From Amycolatopsis eburnea (GTDB lineage: Bacteria; Actinomycetota; Actinomycetes; Mycobacteriales; Pseudonocardiaceae), in contig NZ_RSEC01000058.1 of assembly GCF_003937945.1 (NCBI RefSeq), positions 1,302,001-1,366,000 of the forward strand: DNA of 64,000 nucleotides, given 5' to 3'. Shown piece by piece: positions 33,073-40,774 of this stretch. The notes under the pieces were generated by a model. It had not been told where the DNA came from. It ran no database searches and was given only the letters and a program-made list of their open reading frames with translations. Made by a program: the position numbers and the translations under genes. How positions within the stretch are numbered: position 1 is the stretch's first letter; each line of letters starts with the position of its first letter.

Positions 33073-33119
33073 CGTCAATATTCTGACGAGTGAGTATCGG
33101 TGTTGACTTGTGCGATACT
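33073..33119. promoter_or_regulatory. Two inverted repeats in the divergent promoter region of the aromatic operon
   Basis: CGTCAATATTCTGACG (33073-33088) is a palindrome with five-base arms. AGTATCG (33093-33099) and CGATACT (33113-33119) form a second pair around 13 bases that include TTGACT, a possible -35. They lie between the VOC gene and the divergent hydrolase-TetR genes, and are likely sites for the TetR or AraC protein. Confidence 0.5.
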
Positions 33120-33174
33120 GAAGCGTCAGGATCAAGACGTTCCTGTTAGGATCATGAGTCGGAGGGATGCGGGC

Positions 33175-33984
33175 ATGGCGACTGCGGAAGTGGCGGGCGC
33201 ACCGCTCGTCGTGGCCCTGCACGGCGGCGGCTACCACCGCGGGTACTTCGACGTGCCCGGCCACTCGCTGCTCGAGCTGGGCGCGGCGGCCGGGTTCCGG
33301 GTGTTCACCCCGGACCGTCCCGGCTACGGCGCGAGCGATCCGCTTCCCGGCGGTGAGGCGACCTTCGCCCGCCAAGCCGAAGCGCTCGACGCCACGATCG
33401 GTGCCTTGTGGACGGAGCACGGCGAGGGACGGCCGGGCGTGGTCCTGCTCGGGCACTCCATCGGCGGGGCCATCGCGGTGCACCTCGCCGCGCGTCAGCC
33501 GCGCTGGCCGTTGCTGGGCCTCTCGATCCACGGGGTGGGGGACCGGTCTCCCGCGCACGTCACCGACGCGTGGCACGCCCTGCCCGCGGGCGCGCCGGTG
33601 GAACTGCCGCCCGAACAGCGACGCGCTCTGCTCTACGGCCCGGAAGGAACCGTCGACGCCGAGGCGGTGGCAGCGGCGAAGGCCGCTGTGGAGCCGGTTC
33701 CGCTGGCGGAGATGCTCGAGATCGTCGGGAAGTGGCCGGAAGAAGTGGCGCGGCTCGCCGCGGCGGTGACCGTTCCGGTGCAGTACACGCTCGCCGAGTA
33801 CGACGGCCTGTGGGTCGTCGACGAGAGCCGCGTGGCCGCGTTCACCGGGTACTTCGAGGCCGCCCCGTGGGTGGACGCCCGGCTCCAGGCCGGCGCCGGC
33901 CACAACCTCGACCACCACCGGCTCTCCCGCGCGCTGCACCTGCGGCAGCTGGCCTTCGCGGCCGAGTGCGCGGCCCGCGGTTAG
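33175..33984 (+). CDS. Alpha/beta hydrolase, divergent from the aromatic operon
   Basis: A 269-residue alpha/beta hydrolase with VVALHGGGYHRGYF (oxyanion HGG), FTPDRPGYGASD, nucleophile elbow LLGHSIGGAIA (Ser95) and QAGAGHNLDHHRL with the catalytic His. It resembles esterases and meta-cleavage-product hydrolases. GGAGGG eight bases before ATG 33175 decides the start. It shares the promoter region with the ten-gene operon and is followed after 33 bp by the TetR gene. It may act on the same aromatic compound, early (ester) or late (ring-cleavage product). Confidence 0.82.
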   Translation: MATAEVAGAPLVVALHGGGYHRGYFDVPGHSLLELGAAAGFRVFTPDRPGYGASDPLPGGEATFARQAEALDATIGALWTEHGEGRPGVVLLGHSIGGAIAVHLAARQPRWPLLGLSIHGVGDRSPAHVTDAWHALPAGAPVELPPEQRRALLYGPEGTVDAEAVAAAKAAVEPVPLAEMLEIVGKWPEEVARLAAAVTVPVQYTLAEYDGLWVVDESRVAAFTGYFEAAPWVDARLQAGAGHNLDHHRLSRALHLRQLAFAAECAARG

Positions 33985-34017
33985 GATGTGCGGGGTGATG
34001 GGCGAGGGGTGGCTGTG

Positions 34018-34749
34018 GTGACCGCGAAGGGCGCTGGGCGCGCGACTCCCCGGCGCAAGCTGCTCATGAGCGAGATCCTCGACCAGGCGATGCGGCTGTT
34101 CGCCGAACGCGGCTACGACGGGACCACCCTGCAGGACGTCGCGGACGCGGTCGGGCTGAGCCGCCCCAACCTCTACAACTACGTCAAGAGCAAGGACGAA
34201 CTGCTCGTCGCGATGGTCGAGGCGACGGCCCGGAGCGCGGCGAGCTCGTTGCGGGAGGTCCGGCAGCGGACCGACCTCGACCCGGCCGCGAAGCTGCGCA
34301 TGCTCGTACGCACCCTGGCTCTGCGCCGCGCCGAGCAGCCGGAGCAGTTCCGCACGCTCGACCGCAGCGACCAGGCGCTCCCGCCGGAAATCGCGAAGAA
34401 GCACCTCCAGAGCCGGCGGGCCGTACTCCGCGAGATCACCGCACTCATCGAGGAGGGCGTCACCGCCGGGTCCTTCCGCCCGGTCGACGCCCGCATCACG
34501 GCCCTGTCGATCATCGGCATGTGCAACTGGGTGGCCTGGTGGTTCCACCCGTCCCCGGCGCACCCCGCCGAGCCGGTGGCCGAGCAGATCGCGGACAACG
34601 CGGTGCAGATGGTGGTCAGGGCGGCCGGCCGCACCCCGGACGCGCCGACCCCGCTCGGGGCCGTCGAGCTGCTCCGGCAGGACCTCGACTACCTCACCCG
34701 GCTGCTCAGCGCGGACGCTGAAGCAGGGGACCCGCCCGGCAGGGAGTAG
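34018..34749 (+). CDS. TetR/AcrR-family repressor of the aromatic operon (proposed)
   Basis: A 243-residue regulator: helix-turn-helix SEILDQAMRLFAERGYDGTT, LQDVADAVGLSRPNLYNYVK, then a TetR_C-type ligand domain with NWVAWWFHPSP. GTG 34018 follows GAGGGG and is preferred over earlier in-frame GTGs. It is downstream of, and probably co-transcribed with, the hydrolase, facing the ten-gene aromatic operon. The palindromes at 33073-33119 are its likely sites. Aromatic and acyl-CoA pathways in actinobacteria are often controlled this way by an intermediate; that is inference here. Confidence 0.87.
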   Translation: MTAKGAGRATPRRKLLMSEILDQAMRLFAERGYDGTTLQDVADAVGLSRPNLYNYVKSKDELLVAMVEATARSAASSLREVRQRTDLDPAAKLRMLVRTLALRRAEQPEQFRTLDRSDQALPPEIAKKHLQSRRAVLREITALIEEGVTAGSFRPVDARITALSIIGMCNWVAWWFHPSPAHPAEPVAEQIADNAVQMVVRAAGRTPDAPTPLGAVELLRQDLDYLTRLLSADAEAGDPPGRE

Positions 34750-34943
34750 CGGGAGGTACGCGCTTGTCCGGGGCGCATCGCGGGAGGCCGGCCGCACTGC
34801 ACTCCCGGGCTCGCGACTGCCGGGCGGTGTCGCCTGCACCAAGCTGCTGGTCGACGCTTCCTGATCGGTCGCGCGGGCGTGTTGAGACGGCTTCCGAGCC
34901 CGCGAGCAAGGCGATGCGATCGTGACACGGCTCAGGAAATGGC
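34750..34943 (+). other. Interval without recognisable genes
   Basis: No coding frame, tRNA or strong hairpin stands out between the TetR stop and the DUF2637 remnant. Confidence 0.4.
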
Positions 34944-35285
34944 TTGCTCAAGACCTTATCGATCTGGCCGCTGCTGGTCGACGGTCTGCTGACGATCGCG
35001 ACGGTCGAGCTGTGGAAGACGTGCGGCAACGGTCGCCCGTCGGGTCGCTGGGTGGCCTGGCCGGCATTCGGGTTCGGCACCAGCCTGTCGTTGGTGGCGA
35101 ACATCGGTTCGGCGGCAGCCCTGAGCGTGTTGGCGGTCGAGTTGTTGAACGGTGCGTTGAAGAAGGCAAAACCTTGGCGCCGGTTCAGGCAGCGGATGTG
35201 GGAGTACTGGATCGAGTGGCTGGTACGCACAACCACGGTCGGCGGATTCTCCGGAAGTGGAGAACCGAGCAAGATCGGCAGGTGA
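34944..35285 (+). pseudogene. DUF2637 (SpdB-like) gene remnant with internal deletion
   Basis: The frame contains SIWPLLVDGLLTIATVELW, GRWVAWPAFGFGTSLSLVAN and ELLNGALKK, a clear match to DUF2637 membrane proteins encoded in actinomycete integrative and conjugative elements and plasmids. The usual transmembrane stretch between the IGSAA region and ELLN is missing, so one membrane helix has been deleted, and the N-terminus is short. After about 35180 similarity ends. It indicates that an integrative element once occupied this region. Confidence 0.6.
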
Positions 35286-35339
35286 CTGGCGTCGGACGTG
35301 CTGCGGCGAGTGGTACAACGACGACGTCCGCAAGGGCGG

Positions 35340-35552
35340 TCATGTACTCGGGTCCGCCGTCGTGATGTTGATGTGCCGCTTCGCAACCGCGTGAGGTGGC
35401 AGTCCAGCACCCGCACCCGGGTTCGCCTGCACCCGTGCGGCGGCCTGACCGAGCATCGGCGCCGTGCCCGCGTCCAGCTCACGGGAGAGAACGAGGACGA
35501 CGACGCCGGGCCCGGCCCGCGCCCACAGCACCTGGAGCCGCTCCGGCTGCAC
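35340..35552 (-). pseudogene. STAS-domain (anti-sigma antagonist-like) remnant
   Basis: The minus strand begins MQPERLQVLWARAGPGVVVL and continues VLSRELDAGTAPMLGQAA. This fits the first strand and helix of STAS-domain anti-anti-sigma factors (xVxGELDxxTAPxL). After about 45 residues the frame breaks; a neighbouring frame continues with VLDCHLTRL, like the second STAS strand. The regulatory Ser/Thr segment is not recognisable. I judge it a decayed gene. Confidence 0.4.
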
Positions 35553-35588
35553 GATCGGCTATCCCGGTGCCGGAACGGCAAAACGGGT

Positions 35589-37028
35589 TCAGGCCCGCAT
35601 CAGGATGAAGTCGCCGTGGCCGCCGTAGCCGAGGACGTCCTCCGCGTATTGCGTGCCGTTGAACGTGGGGAGCCACCACTGGTTCCCGATCCGCACGAGC
35701 ATCGGGTGCGGGATGTTCGTGCCGTACGGCGCGTTCAGCGTGCCCAGCTTGCGCAGCCGCAGGTCGTAGACCGGGTATTCGCGGGCGTCGCCGTCGCTGG
35801 CGAACAAGTACCACCGGCCGCCCACCCGCTGCAGGATCGTGCCTTCGGTCTGGTCGACCGATGTGTCGGCGCCCAGCAGCGTCAGGCCGTGGTCGTAGTC
35901 GGCGCCGCGTGGCGCGGCCGCGAGCGCGGGGTGGAACACGAACGACGGTTGCTGCGCGGGGCTTTCGACGAACGCGATGTGCCACCGGCCGTCGATCCGG
36001 GTCAGCGCGGGGTCCCACGAACTGACGGTGGTCGGCAGCGGGAGCTGCCGCGTCGGCAGGACGTGCACGCCGGAGAGCACGTTCTCGCGGGTGACGGTGT
36101 GCCGGACGTGGACACCGGTGAAGGAGAAGTCGCCCCAGGAGCTCATCAGCAGGATGAACCGGTCGTCGTCGATGACGATCTGGCCGGCGTGGTCGCCGAG
36201 CACGACGCCGTCGCGCGCGAAGAACAGTGTCGCGACCTGCTCCAGCTTCGTGGGATCGGCCAGGTCGAGCGTCCACACCGCCCAGTGCGCCTGCTGGAAG
36301 AAGCCGAGCCCGGCGTTGGTCATGGTCAGGTAGAGCTTGCCGCCGCGGATGTAGGGCCGGCCGTCGGCGTACTGCACGACGTGCGGGTCGCGCACCCCCG
36401 CCTGGCCGAAGTAGCCGGCCCGTACCCGGCCCAGCCGCGCCGGGCCGCGGCTGCCGTACGCGTAGCCGAGCTCGCCCAGCACCGCCGGGTCGCGCAGGTC
36501 GATCCGCGCGCGGACCTGGTCGCGCTCGGTCAGCAGCGGCCGCCAGCCGGTGCCGGTGTCGGCCAGCACCGTTACGGCGTTTTCGTTGATCACCACGGCG
36601 AAGCCGAACGCTCCCGGCAGGGCCGCCGCCGCTGTCTTGACGACGGAGGTGCCGCTCGCGGTGGTGATTTCGATGCCGGCCTGCCCGGCGGCGGGGTCGT
36701 AGGTGCCGAGCACGGAGACGCCGTTGCCGGCGAGCCCGGCGACCACGGGCGCGCCGGCGTCGAGCACGTCGACGGTCACCGTCCCGTAGGGCGCTTTCGG
36801 CCGGACGCCGGTCTTGATGAGGGCGCCGGGCCGGGCCGCGGTGTCGACCTGGACGAACTTCGGGGCGATCAGGGCGAAGGGCCGGAACTGTTCCGTGACG
36901 GAGAACTTCAGGGAGAGCGGGTCGGTGCCGGCGGCTTCGGCGGTACCGCCGAGCAGGCTCGCGGTCACCCCCGTCACTCCCAGCGCGGTGAGGGCACGCA
37001 GCACGTCGCGTCGATCGAAGTCGGTCAC
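35589..37028 (-). CDS. Tat-type exported beta-propeller protein (glycosyl-hydrolase-43-like fold)
   Basis: A 479-residue secreted protein. The N-terminus RRDVLRALTALGVTGVTASL with AEAAG is a twin-arginine-like signal peptide. Residues 175-479 read like repeated propeller blades: DPHVVQYADGRPYIRGGKLY, HWAVWTLDLADP, WDPALTRIDGRWHIAFVE, EGTILQRVGGRWYLFASDG and PHPMLVRIGNQWWLPTFNG. These resemble five-bladed families GH43/GH32/GH62, though I cannot place the catalytic acids. GGAGG seven bases before GTG 37028 fixes the start. A strong palindrome lies 38 bp upstream. It probably acts on, or binds, an extracellular carbohydrate. Confidence 0.72.
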   Translation of the reverse strand: MTDFDRRDVLRALTALGVTGVTASLLGGTAEAAGTDPLSLKFSVTEQFRPFALIAPKFVQVDTAARPGALIKTGVRPKAPYGTVTVDVLDAGAPVVAGLAGNGVSVLGTYDPAAGQAGIEITTASGTSVVKTAAAALPGAFGFAVVINENAVTVLADTGTGWRPLLTERDQVRARIDLRDPAVLGELGYAYGSRGPARLGRVRAGYFGQAGVRDPHVVQYADGRPYIRGGKLYLTMTNAGLGFFQQAHWAVWTLDLADPTKLEQVATLFFARDGVVLGDHAGQIVIDDDRFILLMSSWGDFSFTGVHVRHTVTRENVLSGVHVLPTRQLPLPTTVSSWDPALTRIDGRWHIAFVESPAQQPSFVFHPALAAAPRGADYDHGLTLLGADTSVDQTEGTILQRVGGRWYLFASDGDAREYPVYDLRLRKLGTLNAPYGTNIPHPMLVRIGNQWWLPTFNGTQYAEDVLGYGGHGDFILMRA

Positions 37029-37065
37029 CTTTGACCTCCGGGTGGGGACGGATCGGGTACCTAGT

Positions 37066-37091
37066 TTGCAACGTGGCATGCTACGTTGCAA
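37066..37091. promoter_or_regulatory. Perfect 9-bp-arm palindrome upstream of the propeller gene
   Basis: TTGCAACGT (37066-37074) and ACGTTGCAA (37083-37091) are exact complements around an eight-base centre, resembling LacI- or GntR-type operators. No regulator of those families is encoded in the window, so its binding protein would be elsewhere. Confidence 0.55.
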
Positions 37092-37229
37092 CCGGTTCAG
37101 GTCCAGGCCGACGGTCCCGGTTGCCCCACGTCCGGTTGCGACGGCGATGCCCTCGCTCCGGTTACTCGGCCCCGTCCGGCTCCACGGGGCCGTGTACCTC
37201 GCCCTGCACCCCGGTGTCACCGGCTCCGA

Positions 37230-37590
37230 ACCTGGCTCGGCCGCGGCGAGAACGGCGAGCTGTCCGTCCCGAACGTCGACGCCCGCCACGGCGGCTACCG
37301 GATGTCCGGTTCCTTTACCTCCGACTGGCACCGGTTCCGAGACCGCGGTGTCTCGGACTTGCAGCAAGCCCTGGACCTGGTCCAGGGCACACCGTTCAGC
37401 AACGTCCCACCTGGCCGGTACGCGTGGAGTTCCTGGCTGCAGCGGGAGATGATCGACGCGATCGTCGACGTCGCGCGGGCTGTTGGCCGAGCCCGTGAGT
37501 GAGATCCTCTACCGAGACTTGCTCCGCATCGAGTACCGCGCGGGCAACCTTGTCGCCGTCCGGGAGACTGCCGTTGCAGTCGTCAGGTGA
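37230..37590 (+). pseudogene. BTAD-domain regulator fragment, copy 1
   Basis: One frame reads NGELSVPNVDARHGGYRMSG, SDLQQALDLVQGTPFSNVPP and REMIDAIVDVARAV. After a frameshift near 37490 another reads EPVSEILYRDLLRIEYRAGN and AVRET. Together they match the bacterial transcriptional activator (BTAD) domain of large regulators found in actinobacterial mobile elements. There is neither a DNA-binding part nor a proper start. Its last part shares an identical 32-bp stretch (37509-37540) with a second fragment at 47171-47202. Confidence 0.6.
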
Positions 37591-38071
37591 CCCGCGCTCG
37601 GTGGTCGTCCGCACGGGAGTGGGCCGCGCAGGGCATGCCGAGTTCTCTGGGGCACAGCACCCACAGGTCTGTGACGACGGCACGATAGAGGCGCCACGGA
37701 GCTGGTTCGCTCACGTCGTCAGCGGTGACACGGCGACCGCCCCGCCGGGCGGGGCCGGGGTAGACACGCAGGGCGGAGGCCAGGTCCACGGGAGCGACCT
37801 CCGCGGCGTCGCCGGCCGCGTACAGTGCGCGGGCGCCCCCGACGGCGGCCGTCGAGTCGAACACGACGAGGCTCACCGACGCGCGCGCACGAAGGTTGCG
37901 GGAGTGTCGTGCGTCCACGTTGGACATCCAGAAGAACTCCCGCGGGTGCTGAGCGGCGAAGTAGACCGGCGTCGTCCACGGCCTGCCCTGACCATCGACG
38001 GTTCCCAGCACCAGATAGGTGTTCTGGTCGATGAGAGCCCTGGCGTGTGCGTCGAAGTCGTCACCCGGCAC
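37583..38071 (-). CDS. Pyridoxamine 5'-phosphate oxidase-fold (FMN-binding split barrel) protein
   Basis: A 162-residue protein with YLVLGTVDGQGRPWTTPVYF, EFFWMSNVDARHSRNL and SLVVFDSTAAVGGARALY, the standard split-barrel pattern of PPOX-like flavin- or F420-binding proteins. It overlaps the end of the upstream reductase-like gene by 11 bp, so the two are co-transcribed. Such proteins reduce or bind small flavin-linked substrates; the function is not known. The divergent DUF5937/ArsR regulator across the 38713 palindrome is the likely controller. Confidence 0.82.
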   Translation of the reverse strand: MPGDDFDAHARALIDQNTYLVLGTVDGQGRPWTTPVYFAAQHPREFFWMSNVDARHSRNLRARASVSLVVFDSTAAVGGARALYAAGDAAEVAPVDLASALRVYPGPARRGGRRVTADDVSEPAPWRLYRAVVTDLWVLCPRELGMPCAAHSRADDHRARVT

Positions 38072-38645
38072 GACGAACCCGATACCTCAGGTGCAGCACG
38101 CGATCGCCTCGGATGACGACGTGCGGATCCTCAAGTCGGTGCTGACCGGTCACCGAGCCGAAGTATCGCCTGCCCGAACCGAACACGACGGGCACGACGT
38201 CCATGGCGACCTCGTTCACGAGACCCGCCGCGAACGCTTGTCCGCCGACTTCCCCGGAGGCGACGGAAACAGCTCGGTCGCCGGCGAGGTGGCGCGCCTG
38301 CGCCACGGCTTCCGCGACGCCGTCGACGAAGTGGTAGGAGGCCTCGGGGTGCCAGCCGTCGGGCTTGGGCCGGTGGGACACGACGACGACGTGGTCGCCG
38401 ACCGGCGGACGGCCATCCCACCCGTTCATCAAGTCGAACAGCCGCCGGCCGATGACCATCGCTCCGATGGCCGCCCAGGTCGAGCGGACGTAATCGGCCG
38501 ACTGCGGCGTCATGCGGAACGAGCCGTCGTCGCTGAGCGGCTCCTCGCCGTTGAAGTACCAGTCGAACAGCGGCCCGATGTCGTCGTGGTCGTCGGCGAT
38601 GAACCCGTCGGCCGAGGTCACGTTGTGCATGATCACGTCGGTCAT
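38061..38645 (-). CDS. Dihydrofolate reductase/RibD C-terminal-like protein
   Basis: A 194-residue protein of the DHFR-like RibD_C family: MTDVIMHNVTSADGFIADDH, GAMVIGRRLFDLMNGWDG, VVVSHRPKPDGWH and VASGEVGGQAFAAGLVNEVA. These stand-alone domains bind NADPH and reduce small heterocycles or act in resistance. The gene precedes and overlaps the PPOX-like gene and diverges from the DUF5937/ArsR regulator, whose palindromic operator sits between them. Confidence 0.88.
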   Translation of the reverse strand: MTDVIMHNVTSADGFIADDHDDIGPLFDWYFNGEEPLSDDGSFRMTPQSADYVRSTWAAIGAMVIGRRLFDLMNGWDGRPPVGDHVVVVSHRPKPDGWHPEASYHFVDGVAEAVAQARHLAGDRAVSVASGEVGGQAFAAGLVNEVAMDVVPVVFGSGRRYFGSVTGQHRLEDPHVVIRGDRVLHLRYRVRRAG

Positions 38646-38712
38646 GACTCCTCCTTCTCGGGACTTCGTGTGAACGGGTCAGGTCTACGGGAGGGAGCGG
38701 CGATGACCGAAG

Positions 38713-38734
38713 AGATTCAAGCTATTCTGAATCT
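38713..38734. promoter_or_regulatory. ArsR-type operator directly abutting a start codon
   Basis: AGATTCA (38713-38719) and TGAATCT (38728-38734) are exact complements around eight bases. The right arm ends at the base before the GTG start of the DUF5937 gene. The site lies between this gene and the divergent DHFR/PPOX pair. Confidence 0.65.
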
Positions 38735-39733
38735 GTGTCCTCCGAGCGGCCGGGCATCCGGTTCCGATTCGATCGCGACGACCTCCTCCGGACGCGGTTC
38801 GCCATCTCACCGTTGATCGAGCTCGCGGGAGCCAGCTACGTCGTGCGTCGACCGGGCGATTTCCCGGAGCATCGGAGGTGGGTCGCGGCCGTAACGCCTC
38901 GGCTGGAAGGTCTCGACCTGGGGCTGGTGTTCGCTGCCGCGCCGCTGGGTCGCAGGTCGTGGCCGAACTTCAACGCGCCACCGCCGGTCAGCCCGCATCC
39001 GTGGATCGAGGACGAGCTGACGCGGCTCGCCGCCACGGATCCGGGCGTCGTGAGAGCCGATGTCCGGCGCGCCTATCCCGAGGGCGTGCCGCCCTCCGCA
39101 GAGGTGTTCGTCGGCGATCCGTCCGGTGCGCTGGCCGCGCTCGTCGGGCAGTTGCGGGCGTTCTGGTCCGCTGCGATCGAGCCGTGGTGGCCGTCGATGT
39201 CGGCGTTCTTGGAGAGTGAGATCGCCGCCCGCGCTCGACGCCTCGTCGCCGTGGGAGGTCAGGCCGCCTTCACCGAGCTCGCTCGAAACGTCTCCTGGGA
39301 CGGCGAGACCCTGACGATCGCGCCGGTCGGGACCGCGCCCCGGGATGTGGATCTGGACGGCCGCGGCATGCTGCTCATTCCGTCGGTCTTCGCCTTTGGC
39401 GTGTGGCCGCGAATCGACGCGCCGTGGGACCCCGCGGTCACCTACCAGGCTCCCGGAGTCGGAGACCTCTGGTCGCAGGCGGGCAGCGGCAACGCCCTCG
39501 ACGAGCTCATCGGCCGGCGACGGGCAGCGATCCTCCGATCGCTCGACGTTCCGGCCTCGACGCTCGCGATCTCCCGCAGCACAGGGTGGAGCCCCGGAGG
39601 GGTGAACACCCACCTTGGCGTACTGCGCGCTACCGGACTTGTGGCTCGCCGCCGGGACGGACGCCAGGTGATCTACTCGCGCACGTCCACCGGAGACAGC
39701 CTCTGCGGTGGACAGGAGCGCACGGAGCGTTGA
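38735..39733 (+). CDS. DUF5937/ArsR-type winged-helix regulator
   Basis: A 332-residue protein: an N-terminal DUF5937-like domain (RFDRDDLLRTRFAISPLIEL) and a C-terminal ArsR-like winged helix (ELIGRRRAAILRSLDVPAST, SRSTGWSPGGVNTHLGVLRA, LVARRRDGRQVIYSRT). GTG 38735 is used because the reading frame opens there and the palindromic operator ends at the preceding base. The transcript is probably leaderless or nearly so. It likely represses itself and the divergent DHFR-like/PPOX pair. Confidence 0.82.
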   Translation: MSSERPGIRFRFDRDDLLRTRFAISPLIELAGASYVVRRPGDFPEHRRWVAAVTPRLEGLDLGLVFAAAPLGRRSWPNFNAPPPVSPHPWIEDELTRLAATDPGVVRADVRRAYPEGVPPSAEVFVGDPSGALAALVGQLRAFWSAAIEPWWPSMSAFLESEIAARARRLVAVGGQAAFTELARNVSWDGETLTIAPVGTAPRDVDLDGRGMLLIPSVFAFGVWPRIDAPWDPAVTYQAPGVGDLWSQAGSGNALDELIGRRRAAILRSLDVPASTLAISRSTGWSPGGVNTHLGVLRATGLVARRRDGRQVIYSRTSTGDSLCGGQERTER

Positions 39734-39942
39734 GCCAGATAGACCGTCACGGACAACGATTCTCAGGTCGGGGAGCCGCTCGGCGTTCGCCAGGTGGGGC
39801 CTGGCGGGGGCGAACTCCGCCATGTCGGCCCGGCCGCGCATGTCTCCGCGGCCGTCACCGCCGCCTCCGGTGTGGAGCTCAGTTCAGGATGAGTCGGCGT
39901 GTCGTCTTTGTGCGGGCTGCGCTGAACCGACCCGTACAAGGT

Positions 39943-40686
39943 TCACGACGTACTCCTCGTCAGGCCGCCGTCGACGTAGGTGGTCGTGCCCGTCACGTAC
40001 GAGGCCCGGGGAGAGGCCAGAAACGCGGCCACGTCGGCGAATTCCCGGACCGTTCCCCACCGCCGCACCGGAATCTCTTCGGCGAGGTGCGGCGGCACCC
40101 CGGCCGGGTACACCTCGTCCCGACGCGGCGTGGCGATCCGGCCCGGCGCCAAGGTGTTCACGGTGATGCCGTCCGGTCCCAGCTCGGCGGCCAGGGTCTT
40201 CAGGTAGCCGTGGATCCCGGGGCGGACCGCGTTGGACGCCGCCATCCCGGGCGTGGGCTCCCGGACCCCGGTCGTCGTGATCGCCAGGATCCGTCCGCTC
40301 GTGCTCCGCCGCAGGTGCGGGACGGCGGCCCGGACGAGCCTGACGAGCGGGAGCAGCACTGTCTCGGCGGCCTTGGCCACGTGCTCTGGCGTCAAGTCGA
40401 GTGCGCTGCCCGGGCGCGGCCCGCCGCTGTTCCACAGCACGATGTCCAACCCGCCGAGCCGCTGCACCGTTTCCGCGACCACGCGCGCGGGCTCGTCCGG
40501 TCGGCTCAGGTCCGCCGGGACCGCGTGGGCGCCGATCCTCGCGGCGTGGCCGACCAGGACGTCGCCGCGCCGGGCGGTCATGACGAGGTCGGCGCCTTCT
40601 TCGGCGAGGACTTCGGCGATGCCCAGCCCCATTCCCGACGACGAGCCGCAGACGAGGGCGATCTTGCCCTTCAGCTCCAGGTCCAC
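39943..40686 (-). CDS. SDR-family oxidoreductase (atypical active site)
   Basis: A 247-residue SDR: cofactor loop CGSSSGMGLGIAEVLAEEG, VPADLSRPDEPARVV, ILAITTTGVREPTPG, and C-terminal YVTGTTTYVDGG. Instead of the usual Tyr-xxx-Lys it has MAASNAVRPGIHGYLKTLA, a variant known in a subgroup of SDRs with SNAxR. GGAGGA eight bases before GTG 40686 fixes the start. It diverges from the HxlR regulator at 40775, with repeats between them, and so is the expected HxlR target. Substrate unknown. Confidence 0.82.
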   Translation of the reverse strand: MDLELKGKIALVCGSSSGMGLGIAEVLAEEGADLVMTARRGDVLVGHAARIGAHAVPADLSRPDEPARVVAETVQRLGGLDIVLWNSGGPRPGSALDLTPEHVAKAAETVLLPLVRLVRAAVPHLRRSTSGRILAITTTGVREPTPGMAASNAVRPGIHGYLKTLAAELGPDGITVNTLAPGRIATPRRDEVYPAGVPPHLAEEIPVRRWGTVREFADVAAFLASPRASYVTGTTTYVDGGLTRSTS

Positions 40687-40724
40687 GGCGATTCTCCTCC
40701 GGCCCGTTCTCCCATGCGGGTGAA

Positions 40725-40750
40725 GGTATCTTCGGAAGATCGGTATCTTC
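40725..40750. promoter_or_regulatory. HxlR-type operator region
   Basis: GGTATCTTC occurs at 40725-40733 and again at 40742-40750, 17 bp apart. The first copy is part of the palindrome ATCTTCGGAAGAT (40728-40740). The site lies between the divergent SDR and HxlR genes. Confidence 0.6.
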
Positions 40751-40774
40751 AACGAAACCAGGAGGAGCCAGGCG

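Noticed and set aside
33988..34017. Earlier GTG start (33988) for the TetR gene at 34018
   Set aside because: It would add ten residues (MRGDGRGVAV) not typical of the family, and the GAGGGG ribosome site fits GTG 34018 better.
32419..34842. Apparent 800-residue protein containing the VOC domain
   Set aside because: Only the last 198 residues have family motifs. The rest is antisense of the hydrolase and TetR genes, and a good ribosome site precedes ATG 33015.
39734..39942. Possible small minus-strand gene (MAEFAPARPHLANAERL…) between the DUF5937 gene and the SDR gene
   Set aside because: The frame continues into antisense of the DUF5937 gene and lacks a ribosome site and recognisable motif.
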